A stretch of DNA of 64,000 nt from Cliona cf. orientalis (GCA_963930775.1 OZ005696.1:5456001-5520000), one strand, 5' to 3'; positions 13,101 to 24,748 are shown, numbered from the stretch's first letter. The notes: generated by a model not told the origin, from the letters alone. Program-made: numbers and translations.

Positions 13101-14500
13101 TAGAATCTATTCCGTGATGTGGCTGCGGGAAATGTTCTATCAGTCGTAGAATCCTTGTCCTCATCTCTAAACTCCTGTTGAGTATTTCAAATCATTAATC
13201 AATTGTTTGTGTGTGTGCACATGTGTGTGTAAGGTAAAGTCTTGAGCTATTGGGCTGAGGGCTCAATTCCCACTTGGGCCTGTCACGTGATATTTGGACC
13301 CCCGAAATATTCGGGGTTAAGATAAAATTACACCCCTACACTGTTTGTTCCCAATAGTTACTATAGGAAACGAACAGTGTACCCCCACTGAAGGTATCTT
13401 GTGTTACTATAGGGGACAAACAGTGTACCCCTACACTATTTATCCCCTATAGTATTATAGGAGGCTGTAGGAAATAATATTCTACTTTCTGGGACTCTGC
13501 CGAGAGCAAGCTAGCAACTGGGTGTGATTTCTGCTAATTTAATGTGTCAAATTTGATATCAATTTTGAAGGTATCAATTCCAAATATTCGGACCTCCCAT
13601 GCAGACCCTGAAGACTAACCCTGCCATACAGACCCTGGAAACTAACCCTGCTAATCATTCATACCCAGAACCCAGCCCCTGACCCTTCTGAATCTCTGCT
13701 ATAGTTGATAACATGCATGGGGGTCCATATATTTCAGAAATATAAGGGCCGGGGGTCCAAATATTTCGAAATATATGGACCGGGGGGAACAAAAAAGGGG
13801 GGTCCAGATTTATTGTGACAGGCCTTGCTGTTGTGATTTGGAACAAGTCACCTTATGAATCCCCATTGCTTCAGTGTAACCTAAATGTAAAATAATAGGT
13901 CCCTGGCCTTAGCTGGGGAGGGCAAAATTAGTACTAATTTTAATATCGTTGCCATTGATTGAGTGCCAGAACCTAAACTTTGGGTGCCAACACCACACTA
14001 GCTAGATGGTGCTATCAATGGCTTCCCACGAGTTTCCAACCTGGCTTCAAGAAAAATAAAATACGCCAGTTTGTAGGCCTCGACGTACTAAGCACCCAGA
14101 AGGTCCTAGTCCTCACGGATTAGGGGGTGTGACATTGATTAAATTATAGAGGTAGCACTATGAACAATGGTGTGTGTGTGTGTGTGTGATTTATAACTTG
14201 GTGTGCCTGTGTATGGACGAGTACATGTGTGTAAGAGTTCCACTGAATAGGTTAAACGACTTGCAATTAGTTATAAATGTCTGGGCAATCTGATATGCCC
14301 ATGTACATAATATTATACTAGGCATGCCATCAATCATGGGATCATACAGTGAAATATCTGATACATACTTTGTTCTTGATTCTGTAGAAAAGACAGCTCT
14401 TTCCCGTCCCTGCCTCGCCCAGCAGGCAGAAGCGAAGCGCGAATCGATTGTTGTTGGTAGTCGGTAGAGAGGAGCGAGTTCTAGTCCCGAGACCAGCCAT
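10149..14500 (-). CDS. atypical Rab-family small GTPase with cysteine-rich CTIL tail
   Basis: Four exons join in phase to 277 codons plus stop: 14369-14500 (start), 13052-13174, 12419-12815 and 10149-10330 (TAG). Exon 1 has the P-loop GEAGTGKS at about residues 28-35. Exon 2 corresponds to the switch I region and runs into LTIMDTGSRERF at the start of exon 3. Exon 3 has the G4 motif TKSD (replacing NKxD) and a G5-like SSATGEG. The G3 motif reads DTGSRE where Rabs have DTAGQE, so both the DxxG glycine and the catalytic glutamine are replaced. The last exon adds about 59 residues with eleven cysteines, ending CTIL, a CaaX box expected to be geranylgeranylated. The TKSDL stretch recalls Rab24, but the subfamily is uncertain. 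The 2.1-kb last intron holds two nested transposons. It probably acts in vesicle traffic, perhaps mostly GTP-bound. Confidence 0.75.
10928..12036. mobile_element. pogo/Tigger-like nonautonomous element
   Basis: The left end CAATGAAACCTC and the right end GAGGTTTCACTG are inverted, and each is flanked by TA (10926-10927 and 12037-12038), the Tc1/mariner/pogo target duplication. It has no transposase. It lies in the last intron of the Rab-like gene and is itself split by the element at 10985-11674. Confidence 0.6.
10985..11674. mobile_element. mariner-like MITE nested in the pogo-like element
   Basis: Inverted arms of roughly 90 bp start TAGTATGGAAGCC and continue through GTGCAATTTACC. Flanking TA pairs lie at 10983-10984 and 11675-11676. 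The interior is noncoding and includes the short palindromic TCCGCATGCGGA. Confidence 0.65.
13277..13824. mobile_element. MITE with GGCCTGTCAC ends
   Basis: The left end GGCCTGTCACGTGATATTTG and the right end, read inverted as GGCCTGTCACAATAAATCTG, frame 548 bp in the first intron of the Rab-like gene. TTG occurs on both sides, consistent with a 3-bp duplication as made by Harbinger-type elements. Inside are repeated ACAGTGTACCCC-type units like those in the 35-kb array. Confidence 0.55.
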
Positions 14501-15174
14501 GCCTTCTTGATTCAGTGAAGGTCACTAAAGGTCAGTGGGTGTGGCTACCTCAGTTTGCGCAAGCGCAATTGATCAATTGTACGCTTTTGATGGCCAACCG
14601 GCTCTGGCCAACCGATTTCTGTCACCAGTGGCCATAATGGACATGATCCTACTACCGTACTTATTCGAATACAAGCTACACCCGACTAGTAGCCGCCCTC
14701 GAATATAGTAGCGGCACATGGAGCACTGGGAAAGAAAATTTAATAGTAGCCGCACGCATGCGCGAACACAATAAAATGGGCGTGGCCACGATCGCAAGTC
14801 ACTAGTTCCAGGCAAAAACATGGGGGTCAGAATTCAGTAAAAATACTGACAAATCCGTATACATGGAGGCACTGTAATATGAGATTACAGTCATCATGGG
14901 ACTGATAGTGTTTACACATGCCACCTGCTGGTGAAATCTGACTCGTGTGATTGACATGATGTGGATGCCTGGGACAGAAATATATCTTATCAGGTAACGT
15001 AAGCCTATGGCTACCAGTGAACCTGCTTAATGTTATTATTATTGTGATTGAGTATCATATCATATTATTAAAGTGGCACAATGGATACTGTGTGTGCACG
15101 GCTACATGTATGTAAGATTGTATTTCACATGGATGAATTCTTGTTAAATATTATTATTAATACATATTATATAG
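14501..15174. other. intergenic region upstream of the Rab-like gene
   Basis: No exon is recognised. A short CpG-richer patch lies at 14690-14790 (TAGTAGCCGC units). The region must hold the minus-strand promoter of the Rab-like gene, but no TATA or initiator can be named with confidence. Confidence 0.4.
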
Positions 15175-15302
15175 GTGATTGCACTCTTTCATCTGGCTCT
15201 ACTCCTTCACATTGGATGCCTGCATCACCACAAGATAGAGCTGCAAGTTTTGCTACATTTAATGGGCTTTCATCCGGATCCAGCTATGGTTACAGTTACC
15301 TG
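15175..15302 (+). CDS. candidate isolated exon, unknown domain
   Basis: A 128-bp open stretch is bounded by a good acceptor (ATTATATAG) and a good donor (GTGAGT), phase 1 in and phase 0 out. It would encode a serine- and glycine-rich segment with DCTLSSGSTPSHW near its start and SSGSSYGYSYL at its end. No domain is recognised and no partner exon is identified. It could be a leader exon of the Eph-like gene that follows, or a chance open stretch. Confidence 0.28.
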
Positions 15303-15818
15303 GTGAGTGGTTAATGACATAACAAGCTTAAGCTAAAAAGATCGATCTAGCCTTGAGCTGCATTTGGCATGAGGTCCCACTAGGTAGCTAATGTCTATAA
15401 TACATACACACTTGCAGGGTTTTATACAGGATTTTTCATCAGAGGGGGGAAATCATAGCATGCGGCAATAATACTCAAACTAGGGGGATCTGGGGGCATG
15501 CTCCCCCAGGAAAATTTTGAAATTTATGACCTCTGAGACTGCTTCTGGGGGCTTCTGAGACTACTTTCACAAGCAAAAAGATTGATAATTGGACAAAAGT
15601 TACAAGTATTATTATGATAGTTGGCAAATTTCAAGGGGGGGGGGGGGAAATGGCAGTCGGGGGGGGATATCCCCTGGTTCCCCCCCCTCTAAATAAATCA
15701 CTGCACTTGTCTGCAATGCATGGACATCAAGTTAATACTCCGCATTGCTGAAATGAAACGAGCTTGAATTGACTTTGGTCTGGACATTAATATGTATGCA
15801 TTATTAATCAACACAAAT
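15303..15818. repeat. partial G-rich repeat of the CACTGGCGTAAG family
   Basis: The stretch at about 15420-15710 has GGGGGCATGCTCCCCC and long G and C runs like the interiors of the elements at 17785-18038 and 62546-63028. The right edge ends in ATCACTGCACTT. No clean left terminus or target duplication is seen, so this is a partial or decayed copy. No exon is seen. Confidence 0.4.
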
Positions 15819-17784
15819 ATGGTAGGAAAAATCTACTACCTCTCTTGAATGTGGTATCAGTAGTGGTGATGGCAGCTGGGCTTGCCCCGGGAGATGAAGA
15901 TCCACTGTGCCAAGAGCTAAGAGCAAATGTAACAGCATCTATTACTACAAACATAAGAGTATTACTCGACTCATGGAACTACCAAAACTTGCTTCCACCC
16001 CATGAAGGAGCTGTGTGGACTGAAGTGCATAATACTACAGATGATCATAATCATGATGGTGACTCTAATATAGAAGGAGTAGTTAGGGTAAGCTAGTGAA
16101 TATACAGAATCAGATGATGTTTGAGTTTAAAAGTGTTAGCTAGTGCACGGTCATCATCCTCTTGAACTAACTGTAGACTTTCCATGATTTAATTTTACTT
16201 TTAGTGGACTCAAACTTCAAACATATCGTGTCAGCAATCAGTTGAGATCTGTGATTCCTCTGATGATCAATCGCAAGGCAATTGGCTAATCTCCCAGCTA
16301 GTCAACAGGACTGTCAATGGAACCCCTCTATCACAAGTCCCAATCTCTATTGAGTATCACTGTAAAGATCACTGTGATGCATTATTCAATATACACATAT
16401 ACGAAATATCCTCACCAGATAATAATACTACTGATGTGAGAAATGTCAGTAATTACCAGCTAGTGCGGGAAGTTTCATCTCCTCAGCCTGGTGCCAGTAA
16501 CTCTGTTGACAGTGATCAGTTGACTGTTGCTGTGAATTTCAGCACTAACTATTCAACTTTCTACTTCTCCATCTAAAATTTGGCGACTTGTCTCACTTTA
16601 ACTCGGGTGGTAGTATTTTACAGAGTATGCCTTTATCAAGTGCAAAATAAGATTATATACCCTGAGACAACTACACCCAGAGGTGGAATGATACAGACGG
16701 TCAAAGCATTATGCATAGAGAATGCAGAACCAAGGAATGGCAGTTCTCCTATACTGAGATGTTCTTCGAATGGGGATTGGAGTGTAGTAAGTGGCCAGTG
16801 TCGGTGTCGTCCAGGGGCTGTTGGCCCACAATGCATTCGTAAGTTAGCTATATATATAATTATTATCCATGATACCATTTTAGATACTATACTTATTACA
16901 AATAATAATAATATTATTGTGATCTGATTAGAATCTGATATTGAAGTATCTATCCTCATGCATGTAAGCTCTGTAGAAAACATGCAAAGCTCTGTAGGAA
17001 AATTGTTGCCTATGGTTGTAGGGTTGTTGCTAGATATGTCAAGCTTTTGGGTGCATTATTGCTAGGGTCTAAAGTAAGACATTATTTTCTCGGTTTCTAT
17101 AACATACAAGATTTAGAAGTTCTCAGGACCTGTAGAACCCTTGCTTCACTTGGGATTCTACATACAGCCCTTCGGTCTTCATGATAGAAACCTCCTAAAC
17201 AGTGCATGTCTATAATTATTGTTTACAGTCATTATTAATCATGCAGTTTGTCCTGTTGGAACATATCAATCTTCCCGTAACAATAGTTGCTCGCCTTGTC
17301 CAAACAACAGTGTGCACTGTTAAAAATGGTGTGTTGTTCAACACACTAAATTTTGTGGTCAGATTTCACTAGTGTGTTGTATAACACACTTGTGTTCCAC
17401 TGACACATGAAGTGTGTTGCTGGACACACATGTTCACTCAGTACATAGGAAGTGTGCTATCTGACACACTTTAATAGTAGGTGTGCAAAATTGCACACCT
17501 GTATGTGTGTTGTGATACACTCACAGGGGTGTTGGTATGGCTATGGGGGCGGGGCTACCACGATCATTACGTCATTGGGTTAATTACGCATGCGCATATT
17601 GATTAGCTCTGTGGCAGCTGCTCTCCAGTTTGAATCTTTGGGCAGCTCTCTGACCATGAAATGATGATTTCTAACTGGATAAGTGAGTTTAGTAAGTGGT
17701 TAAGATAATATTTATGTGCAGCATAAGTGGTTTACTCCCTCTGCTACTCCAAATAAGTAGCTACCACCAGTCTTTTAGGAAGCT

Positions 17785-18038
17785 CACTGGCGTAAGAAGC
17801 GGGGGGGCTGGGGGGGCTGTAGCCCCCCCATCTTTTCAGGCAAGTGGGCGTAGTCCCACATAAGCCTGGTAAGAAGAAATCTATTTTGCTAGGGATTTTG
17901 TCCACTTTAAAGCCAAATTAGCACAAAAATGGGCATGATTTAAAGGCATTTAAGTATGGTCCAAAAAAAATTTTAGCGCGCTTTGCGCGCAATATATTTT
18001 AAAGCCCCCCTATTAAAAAACATCTTCTTACGCCACTG
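17785..18038. mobile_element. hAT-like MITE, 5-bp target duplication
   Basis: The left end CACTGGCGTAAGAAG and the right end, inverted as CAGTGGCGTAAGAAG, are flanked by AAGCT at 17780-17784 and 18039-18043. The interior has G and C runs around GGGCTGTAGCCCC and a GCGCGCTTTGCGCGC palindrome. A second copy with the same ends and a 5-bp duplication lies at 62546-63028. CAGTGGCG ends recall hAT elements; the 5-bp duplication is unusual for most of them. Confidence 0.65.
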
Positions 18039-18803
18039 AAGCTGTAGCTAGTTGCATGCTAAACTTGCCATCTTTTTCGGTCACTGTTTCTGGACTGGCC
18101 TCCCTTTTAGAGTTTACTTATATGCAGGGGGTGGTATTCTAGACTAAAATATGCTTACAATCCGTTATTGCCCAGATTAATGGCCATAAGAAGCATGGAG
18201 CAATCGTTTCAATACCTGAATGAAAAATGTTCTCTCAACCTTCTCTACTTTAGGGCCATAATATTTATCAACTTAAAAGTTTCGCTCCCAGGCTGCTCCC
18301 CGGCACATAAATGATGTAGCTGCTGATGTTATCAAGCTAAGATGTTACATTATGCTAGGTAAGCAAGTTTTATTGATTTCTCTCTCTCTCCTCTCTTACT
18401 GAGGCCACTGACTCTCTTTCCTTCTGTCATGATATAAAGTGCATAAGGTGATTTTTCTCTCATTGTATGGTACAGCTGCCACCTGCTGCTTGTAATTCTG
18501 GAGTGCCATAGCTACTACCAAACATGTCAATCTGGTAAGTTCCATACCCAACATCTCTCTCCCTCCCTCCCTCCCTCTCTGCTTCTCTGTCTCTCTTCCT
18601 CCTCTTGTTGAGGGTCTTCCCTCTCGTCTAGTGCATAAAGGATTTTCTCTCATTTATACCTGATGCAGCTGCCACCTGCTGCTTATAACTTCGCCTCCTG
18701 TTGCATCATACAACCAAACACATGTTAATCTGGTGAGTTTCACCTCTCTCTCATGCATGGATCTCTTTCCCTTTTATGCCTATCTCTATTCCTACTGGTT
18801 AAT

Positions 18804-19137
18804 TAGTCTCGTGCCAAGCCCTCTTTCATGCACACGGAGAGAAGGGGTCTGGACAAATGTGTATAGGACCCGTGTTGCCGAGGAATACATGATATTTCTG
18901 GTGTGCGTGAATAAGAAACACTAATAAATTAACATTCCACAAGGGTTCTATCGTGTACAAACGTGCACGCGCATAGTCATTAATTTGCATACCATTCATG
19001 CCCGCACAGTCATGTGACTTGATCCGTGCATCTGAATGGAGCGCACTGTATGTTGCACGGATGACACGAGCCCTATATACACATTTGTCCAGACCCCTTC
19101 TCTCTGCGTGCGTGAAAAGGGGCTGGGCACGAGACTA
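18804..19137. mobile_element. Mutator-type MITE, 9-bp target duplication
   Basis: Arms of about 70 bp start TAGTCTCGTGCC and contain GAGAGAAGGGGTCTGGAC, repeated inverted at the right end. The flanks are CTGGTTAAT (18795-18803) and CTGCTTAAT (19138-19146), a 9-bp duplication with one mismatch. It is nested inside the element at 17315-19691. Confidence 0.7.
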
Positions 19138-19826
19138 CTGCTTAATCTGTCCCTGTATCCCCGTCTATTTCCATTATCCTTAATTATGTATGTCTATGAA
19201 TAATCATGGACACCCATATAATGTCATGCTAATGCAGCTGGTTGAGTCAATGTTTTGTTTTTTTTCTGTTTGTCTACATGTATTTAGATGAAATAACAGC
19301 ACCAGCAGCAGCAGCAAGATCGTTATTTCTCCAAAGTTGGGGTGTATAATTCAACACCAACGGAAGCTTCTGAACAGTAAAAGCACTAGTAATAGTATTA
19401 CAGTCATGTCTTTTGAACGAATTATTTATAATTGTTGTAATAATAATATTATTGTTATTGGATCCTTTTTTAATATTGAAAATGAAATTTAATACACATT
19501 GTTGCATGTTACAGAAGCACACCACAATCCCTACTGAACACACTAAATAAGTGCTGTGCAACACACTATTTCAGTGTTGTAGAACACACCAAACAGAGGG
19601 TGTTGACTGACACACATTTGGCGTGTTAAATTTAAGTACCTGTACCAACACACCAAAAGTGTGTTACCACAACACACTTTTTTTAACAGTGTGAGCAATA
19701 GTGCAGGGCTGGAGCAATGTACTTGTATTGAAGGCTACTACAGAGCAGCGACTGGGGAGAAGGACCTGCCATGCACATGTATGACACTGTTTTAATATCT
19801 TTAAGCTATGCACTCTGCCACATGAC

Positions 19827-20142
19827 AAAATTTCAAGGGGGGGACACTGCATAGGTGACTATACTCCTACCCGCGACCGGGGTCAAAGTGAGGTCAAGCA
19901 GTCAAGACGAAATTTTGAAGGTGGTCAAACGGTCAAGCAAGAAATCGAGGGTAGCTTAGAAACGGTCAAAGCCGCTCCAGGTGCTCGGTGGGCGTGGCTA
20001 ATGCTGGATAGTCAAGGGTCAAGGCTAGATTTTTGGAGCAGTCAAGGGGTCAAGCTCAAAAATTTGATGGGTCAAGATCTTGACCCCGGTCGCGGGTGGA
20101 AGTAGCTACAGATGCCTATGTAGTGTCACCCCCTTGAAATTT
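19827..20142. repeat. inverted-repeat element with CCCGCGACCGGGGTCAA arms
   Basis: Arms of about 65 bp run from AAATTTCAAGGGGG through CCCGCGACCGGGGTCAA at both ends in opposite orientation. The interior is made of GGTCAAG-type repeats. The target duplication is not clear. It lies in the intron after the cysteine-module exon of gene 1. Confidence 0.6.
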
Positions 20143-20264
20143 GAGCGGCTATAACAAAATCCATAGATACACAGAAGGAAGGAGACCTTGATGCTGATAT
20201 AGACATGTAGGCAGTCTCAGATTAGTAGCTACACTTACACCACAGGCATGCCAATTAAACTGAC

Positions 20265-20289
20265 TGGGGGGGGGGGGGGGGGGGGGGGG
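20265..20289. repeat. poly-G tract
   Basis: A run of more than 20 G lies in a receptor intron. Homopolymers like this one recur through the window and are places where the assembly may be wrong. Confidence 0.9.
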
Positions 20290-20943
20290 CTAGTAGTGGT
20301 GGTGAAGAGAGGAGACTCACAATGAGTAGTAAAGATTAGGTAAAAAAAATTAATAATTATGCATGGCTTATATTAAAGTGTATACTAGGCTATCAAGGGC
20401 CCTGTAAGCCCTTGGGCGATGGGCTACATTATTAACTCTATGCATTGTGTGTGATGTGGGTATTTTGGTTATGCTGTTACTGAGTAACCAGTATATATAA
20501 TTGTAATAGTAAAATTTGATTATTGTCAATGACTAGAATACCCAATATGCTGTCACCTGTGGCTCTTGAGCTCAGTCAGCTAGATCACTATGGGCTTCTA
20601 GCTGGCTCTAGCCATTTTATGCATAGCTACATGCAGCTAACTTATGATCAAGTGTTGCTGTTATGAATTGAGCATGATAATGTATACTATGTTGCAGTGC
20701 CTCCGTCACCACCAAGAAATCTGCGTGTTGTAGCCAAGGCTGATGATTCAATCACAATAACTTGGGAGCCCCCACTAGAAAATCCTGGAGGTCGTAGCAT
20801 CTCATACAATGTGTATAGATCCCTTGATGGCGGCTCAAGGGTTTTGGTGGCCAATAGTGAGTCAGCTTCTACACTCACCATTACTGGTAAGTGATTGATG
20901 ATCGTAGTAATACTTAATAATAATTTACTTACATTTTGTTCAG

Positions 20944-23900
20944 ACCTTCTACCTGGAGGATGTATACCATGTCTGTGAGCACCGTAAATGCCATCACTAG
21001 TCAAATTCCTGAAGCTGATGTGACCACTTCAGTGCAAGCCATCACCACCGGATCTACTACGGCAACCGTTACCGTTCATTCTGTTAGTGAAGTCTCCACT
21101 GCAGCAGCTCCCAGCGGCAGCACTCTTGATGCTAGCGGTCTAATTGTTGTTGCTGTAGTAGTTCCTGTTAGTATGGCTTTGATAGGAATCTTTGTGATAG
21201 CTCTCTTGCTCTTCATTTGGTATGTATAGCTACACATGCATTGATTACATAGGTTATGTTGGTAACCAATTGTCATTAACAAAAATTGCAGGGCATATCA
21301 TAAGCACACTGCACACAAGAAAAATTGTGAGTTTTCTGGCAACTTAGCTGCATGCTTCCACATAATATTATAATAATTGTATTTCTCTTTCTCTCTTCCT
21401 CTCCCTTCCCTTCTCCTCTTTCTCCCCTTCCCCTCCCCCCCCCCCCCCCCATCTCTTTATCTCAATTGTCATCGTGACTCCAGCTCAAAATCGATTACAA
21501 TATAAACTCGATAGTCATCAAAGGTATGTTGATGACAGATAATGATAAATATGTTTAAAGCCTACTGCGTGGGTGGATCAAAGTGCCGCGCACTTCCGCT
21601 ATACGCCGTAAAGCTGACCAAGGCGAGGGCAATACTCATATCACCCAGGATGTGGTTAGGGCAATACGAGTATTGCCCGGCCGCTCTTGCGCCATGAGTT
21701 TTGCCATAGAAGCTATGTCCAAAGCAATGTCTATGTATGTACGAACAGATTAGATTGGTGTTATGAATGTTTTTGGCTGTGTTGACTAGCGATTTAATCG
21801 CTAGTTTTGTAAAAGGACTCACGCTGCAGCTAGCTACTGCTAGCTGCTGCAACGCGCGTACGCCATATGTAGCGATCGTAGCTAGCTTGTAAATACAATC
21901 TGGATCTCTACCACGCACTACAAAACAATTGTACAAAGCCCAGTAAGCCTGATGCTGCCTGTTTCATCTACGCACACTCCCCGTTTACAGCTAGATCCCT
22001 CCAGGCCATACAAGCCAATCTTTTTGCTTACCTTAGAAATAAAAATGAGCAACAAAGGCCAGAATTTCAGTCAAGGAATTGCTGCAGATGATCGATAGTC
22101 ACTGTACGGATCCAAGAGTCAAGAAGCTAGGTAGAATCATCGCTGCTACTAGCGTACAAAAGCGCTGCCAGCTACACAGCTGGCTAGCTAGTACATAATA
22201 TTACATACATTCAAACGGTATGACGTCATACAGTCGCTATGGAGCTGCCGCTGTAGTTGCTATGGTTGTGGTCGGATGACGTCAATACGGGATGCGTTGC
22301 TATAGTAATGCAGATGCGTTGCCATAGTAGGCTTTAAAATAGTTATACCACGCCCCCTCGGGCCGTATGGGATTTATTGCCTTCGCCCTCGGGCTCCGCC
22401 CTCGGGCTCAGGCAATAAATCCCATACAGCCCTCGTGGGCATGGTATAACTATTACTAATAATTATTATTTAGTATAGCAGTTATGATGAGTAATAGGTT
22501 TACACAATTAACAGTATATATTATCGATAATTTTATAGTATCTATGTTACAGTAGAATGACGTTAAGGTTGCTGCATTTTGCTGAGTTTCCAGTGCATAT
22601 AGTGAATTATTATTATTAATTATTCATGATTATTTATAGCAGTTTTGACAACGAAATTCCAAGTCAACGTGAGTTGTGAGAATATTCTCAGATGTAGCTG
22701 CATACAGTCATTGATATTATTTCTTATCCCAATAGAGTTGATGAAAGGGTTTTCTGCACAGAGTTCATTCAAGCACAATCTTCCACTGAATCTCATCATA
22801 CCGTCAACAAATATTACATTGGATAACACAATTGGACAAGGTATGGCCAGCTGCATGAGTGCACGCACATAGCTATCTCATGCAGCTTATAACGATTATT
22901 AACTATACTCCATGTGGGTACAATTTGCCATTGATTCTCCATTGGGTGTTCCAATTAGTCTAAGAGTCCCCACATTATTTTTTTTATGTCTGTTCTAGTC
23001 ACCTGTATACCACTGGACTTTTATCCATGATCCTGATCAGTATTCTTAAATTTTTTGCCACAAATGTATGTGAATCTGATCCGTTATTTGACGTTCGTTG
23101 ATGGCTGTAGCTATAGCTACATGTGACACCACCCAAAATCAAGAAAATAGCTCATGGACTATTATTATAGACTATACAATTATAAATTGAATATAGAATT
23201 GCCTGTTTAGCTATTAATCTGAATGCATTATCTCCACATGCATATTATATAGGTGAATTTGGTGTGGTATACAAGGCATATATTATAGCAAAGAACCAAG
23301 TTATCAGTGATACTGTGGCTATAAAGACACTCAAAGGTATATACTAGTAGCTATATAATACTAGCTATAGTGCCAGCAGTAACAGTTCATTGGCAATTAA
23401 TGTCACCAATGTGCATTAAAGCTGCTAGGCTTGAGAATGCTTTTTATTTTCAGCAAGGAATGGAATTAATTTGCAGCAGCTCCTAGTATATATGGCGTAC
23501 AAAAATAATAACTATCGGAAAGATAATTTTAACTGTGTGTTTCTTGAATCAGGTTTCTATGACCGAGAAGCAGTGAGAAAGCTGTTAAGAGAGTGTTCCC
23601 GCATGTACAGCTTTAATCATCCAAACGTTTTGACCTTGTCTGGAGTTTGTCTAGACGGAGGGCCAGCCCCTTACATCATCATGCCCCTCATGGCCAACGG
23701 CAGCCTCCTGAACCACCTCAAGAAGAACAGAGACTCACTGGTCATCTCCGGTGAGAACACTGGTAGTGAAAATGATTGCGTTAATGTAAGTGGTAACGAT
23801 TATAGCTTGTAATTATATGTTATTAATACTTAGAACATGGCCAAAATTATATTAATACTGATATAAATAATACAGGCAAGAACTATCTGCAAGCAACTGA

Positions 23901-24748
23901 TGGATATGTGTCTTCAAATTGCTAGGGGAATGGAGTACTTAGCCAAAATGAAAATGGTGCACAGGGATCTGGCAGCAAGAAATTGCATGTAAGTTTCAAT
24001 TTTGCTACAGCTAGCATGCAACACGATGTTCAAAATTTAATTATACATTCTTATATTGAACGCACACGTGACTGCGCTATTATAGGATTGATGTGCACTA
24101 TGTTATTAAGGTTGCTGATTTTGGACTTGCTGAAAGTGTTGGAACAAAAGAGTACTTCCGCCATGACAAGTCAGATGTTGTCAAGCTGCCAATGAAGTGG
24201 ATGGCTCCTGAGAGCTTCCAAGATTATATCTTCACTGAGAAAACTGATGTGGTAATACAGTTCACACCCCAGAGTAGACCATGCATGACTACACATTAAC
24301 TAGTTTTATCATTGTACTTATGTGACTCAGTGGGCCTATGGTGTGACCTTCTGGGAGATCTTCACTGGAGGAAAAGTCCCCTATCCCAGCATTAACATAA
24401 TTGATCTTCCTGGACTGCTGGTTGATGGCGAGCGACTACAGAAACCAATGAATGATGCTTGCAATGATGAAATGTGAGAGCCTTGGCACTGTCTTGAGCT
24501 GTATATTTTGTATTATTATAATAATATTATTATATTATTATGCTTGAAAGCTAGTGGACATCATTATAATTGTCATGCATTTCTATAGGTACGCATTGAT
24601 GCTGCAGTGCTGGCAGTTTGAAGCAAAAAACCGACCAACATTCTCTCACCTTGTGAGCTCACTGTCTCAGTCTCTGGAGGCCATGGCTGATTACATGGAA
24701 GTCAGTGGAACGATCATTCCAAACAGCAATTTTCTCGTCAAGTCATAA
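20944..24748 (+). CDS. receptor tyrosine kinase: membrane and kinase exons, gene 1
   Basis: The exons are 20944-21219, 21292-21326, 21484-21523, 22640-22668, 22736-22840, 23253-23336, 23553-23785, 23876-23988, 24086-24251, 24331-24473 and 24589-24748 (TAA); all junctions keep phase except the 1-nt loss near 20960. The first exon finishes the FN3 domain and holds a membrane helix ([19 protein letters not shown]). The kinase is complete: glycine loop [11 protein letters not shown], lysine in VAIKTLK, catalytic loop [11 protein letters not shown], activation-loop tyrosine in [11 protein letters not shown], and the C-lobe WEIFTGG and [12 protein letters not shown]. It ends shortly after the kinase with no SAM domain or PDZ ligand, unlike bilaterian Eph receptors. 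The protein should phosphorylate tyrosine at the inner membrane face. Upstream ectodomain exons are broken, so intact expression is doubtful. Confidence 0.8.
21553..22338. repeat. intronic inverted-end repeat (TTTAAAGCCTACT ends)
   Basis: TTTAAAGCCTACTGCG at the left and its inverse AGTAGGCTTTAAA at the right frame about 790 bp in the gene 1 juxtamembrane intron. Near the right end GATGCGTTGC-type units repeat. No target duplication is clear. Confidence 0.45.
22339..22453. repeat. 110-bp GC-rich foldback
   Basis: ATAGTTATACCA-type ends and GGGATTTATTGCC pair with their inverses around a CGCCCTCGGGCTCCGCCCTCGGGC centre. A similar foldback with a CCTCGGCTGCG centre lies at 51585-51693, in the matching juxtamembrane/kinase region of the other paralogue. 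Confidence 0.7.

Larger units (their letters stand above)
17315..19691. mobile_element. 2.4-kb insertion splitting a receptor exon
   Basis: The left end CACTGTTAAAAATGGTGTG and the right end, inverted as CACTGTTAAAAAAAGTGTG, mark an inserted element. TG lies on each side (17313-17314 and 19692-19693); TGTG is an alternative reading. Subterminal regions consist of many short GTGTGTT / AACACAC units. No transposase is present. Removing the element with one TG copy leaves an exon of exactly 153 nt, the same length as the homologous exon at 37154-37306. Two other MITEs (17785-18038 and 18804-19137) have inserted into it. The superfamily is not determined. Confidence 0.75.
15845..20886 (+). pseudogene. 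Eph-like receptor ectodomain exons, gene 1 (broken)
   Basis: Exons homologous to gene 2 are 15845-16090 (LLDSWNYQNLLP), about 16205-16840, 17247-17314 plus 19694-19778, and 20698-20886. They encode an ephrin-binding-type domain (GNWLISQLVNRT, then a cysteine-rich end), a short CPVGTYQSS...CSPCP cysteine module, and a fibronectin III domain (NLRVVAKADDS, ITITWEPP). Four defects are visible. The leader frame appears shifted near 15840. A TAA stop at 16574-16576 falls where gene 2 has a coding VEDETTC stretch. The cysteine-module exon is split by a 2.4-kb insertion at 17315. The next exon lacks one base near 20960. Open kinase exons follow on the same strand, so this was a full Eph-like receptor kinase. 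It is probably a recent pseudogene or a gene now expressed only from its 3' part. Confidence 0.68.

Noticed and set aside
18396..18653. Arginine- and glutamate-rich minus-strand open frame
   Set aside because: It follows CT-rich microsatellite sequence within the 17315-19691 insertion; no homology.
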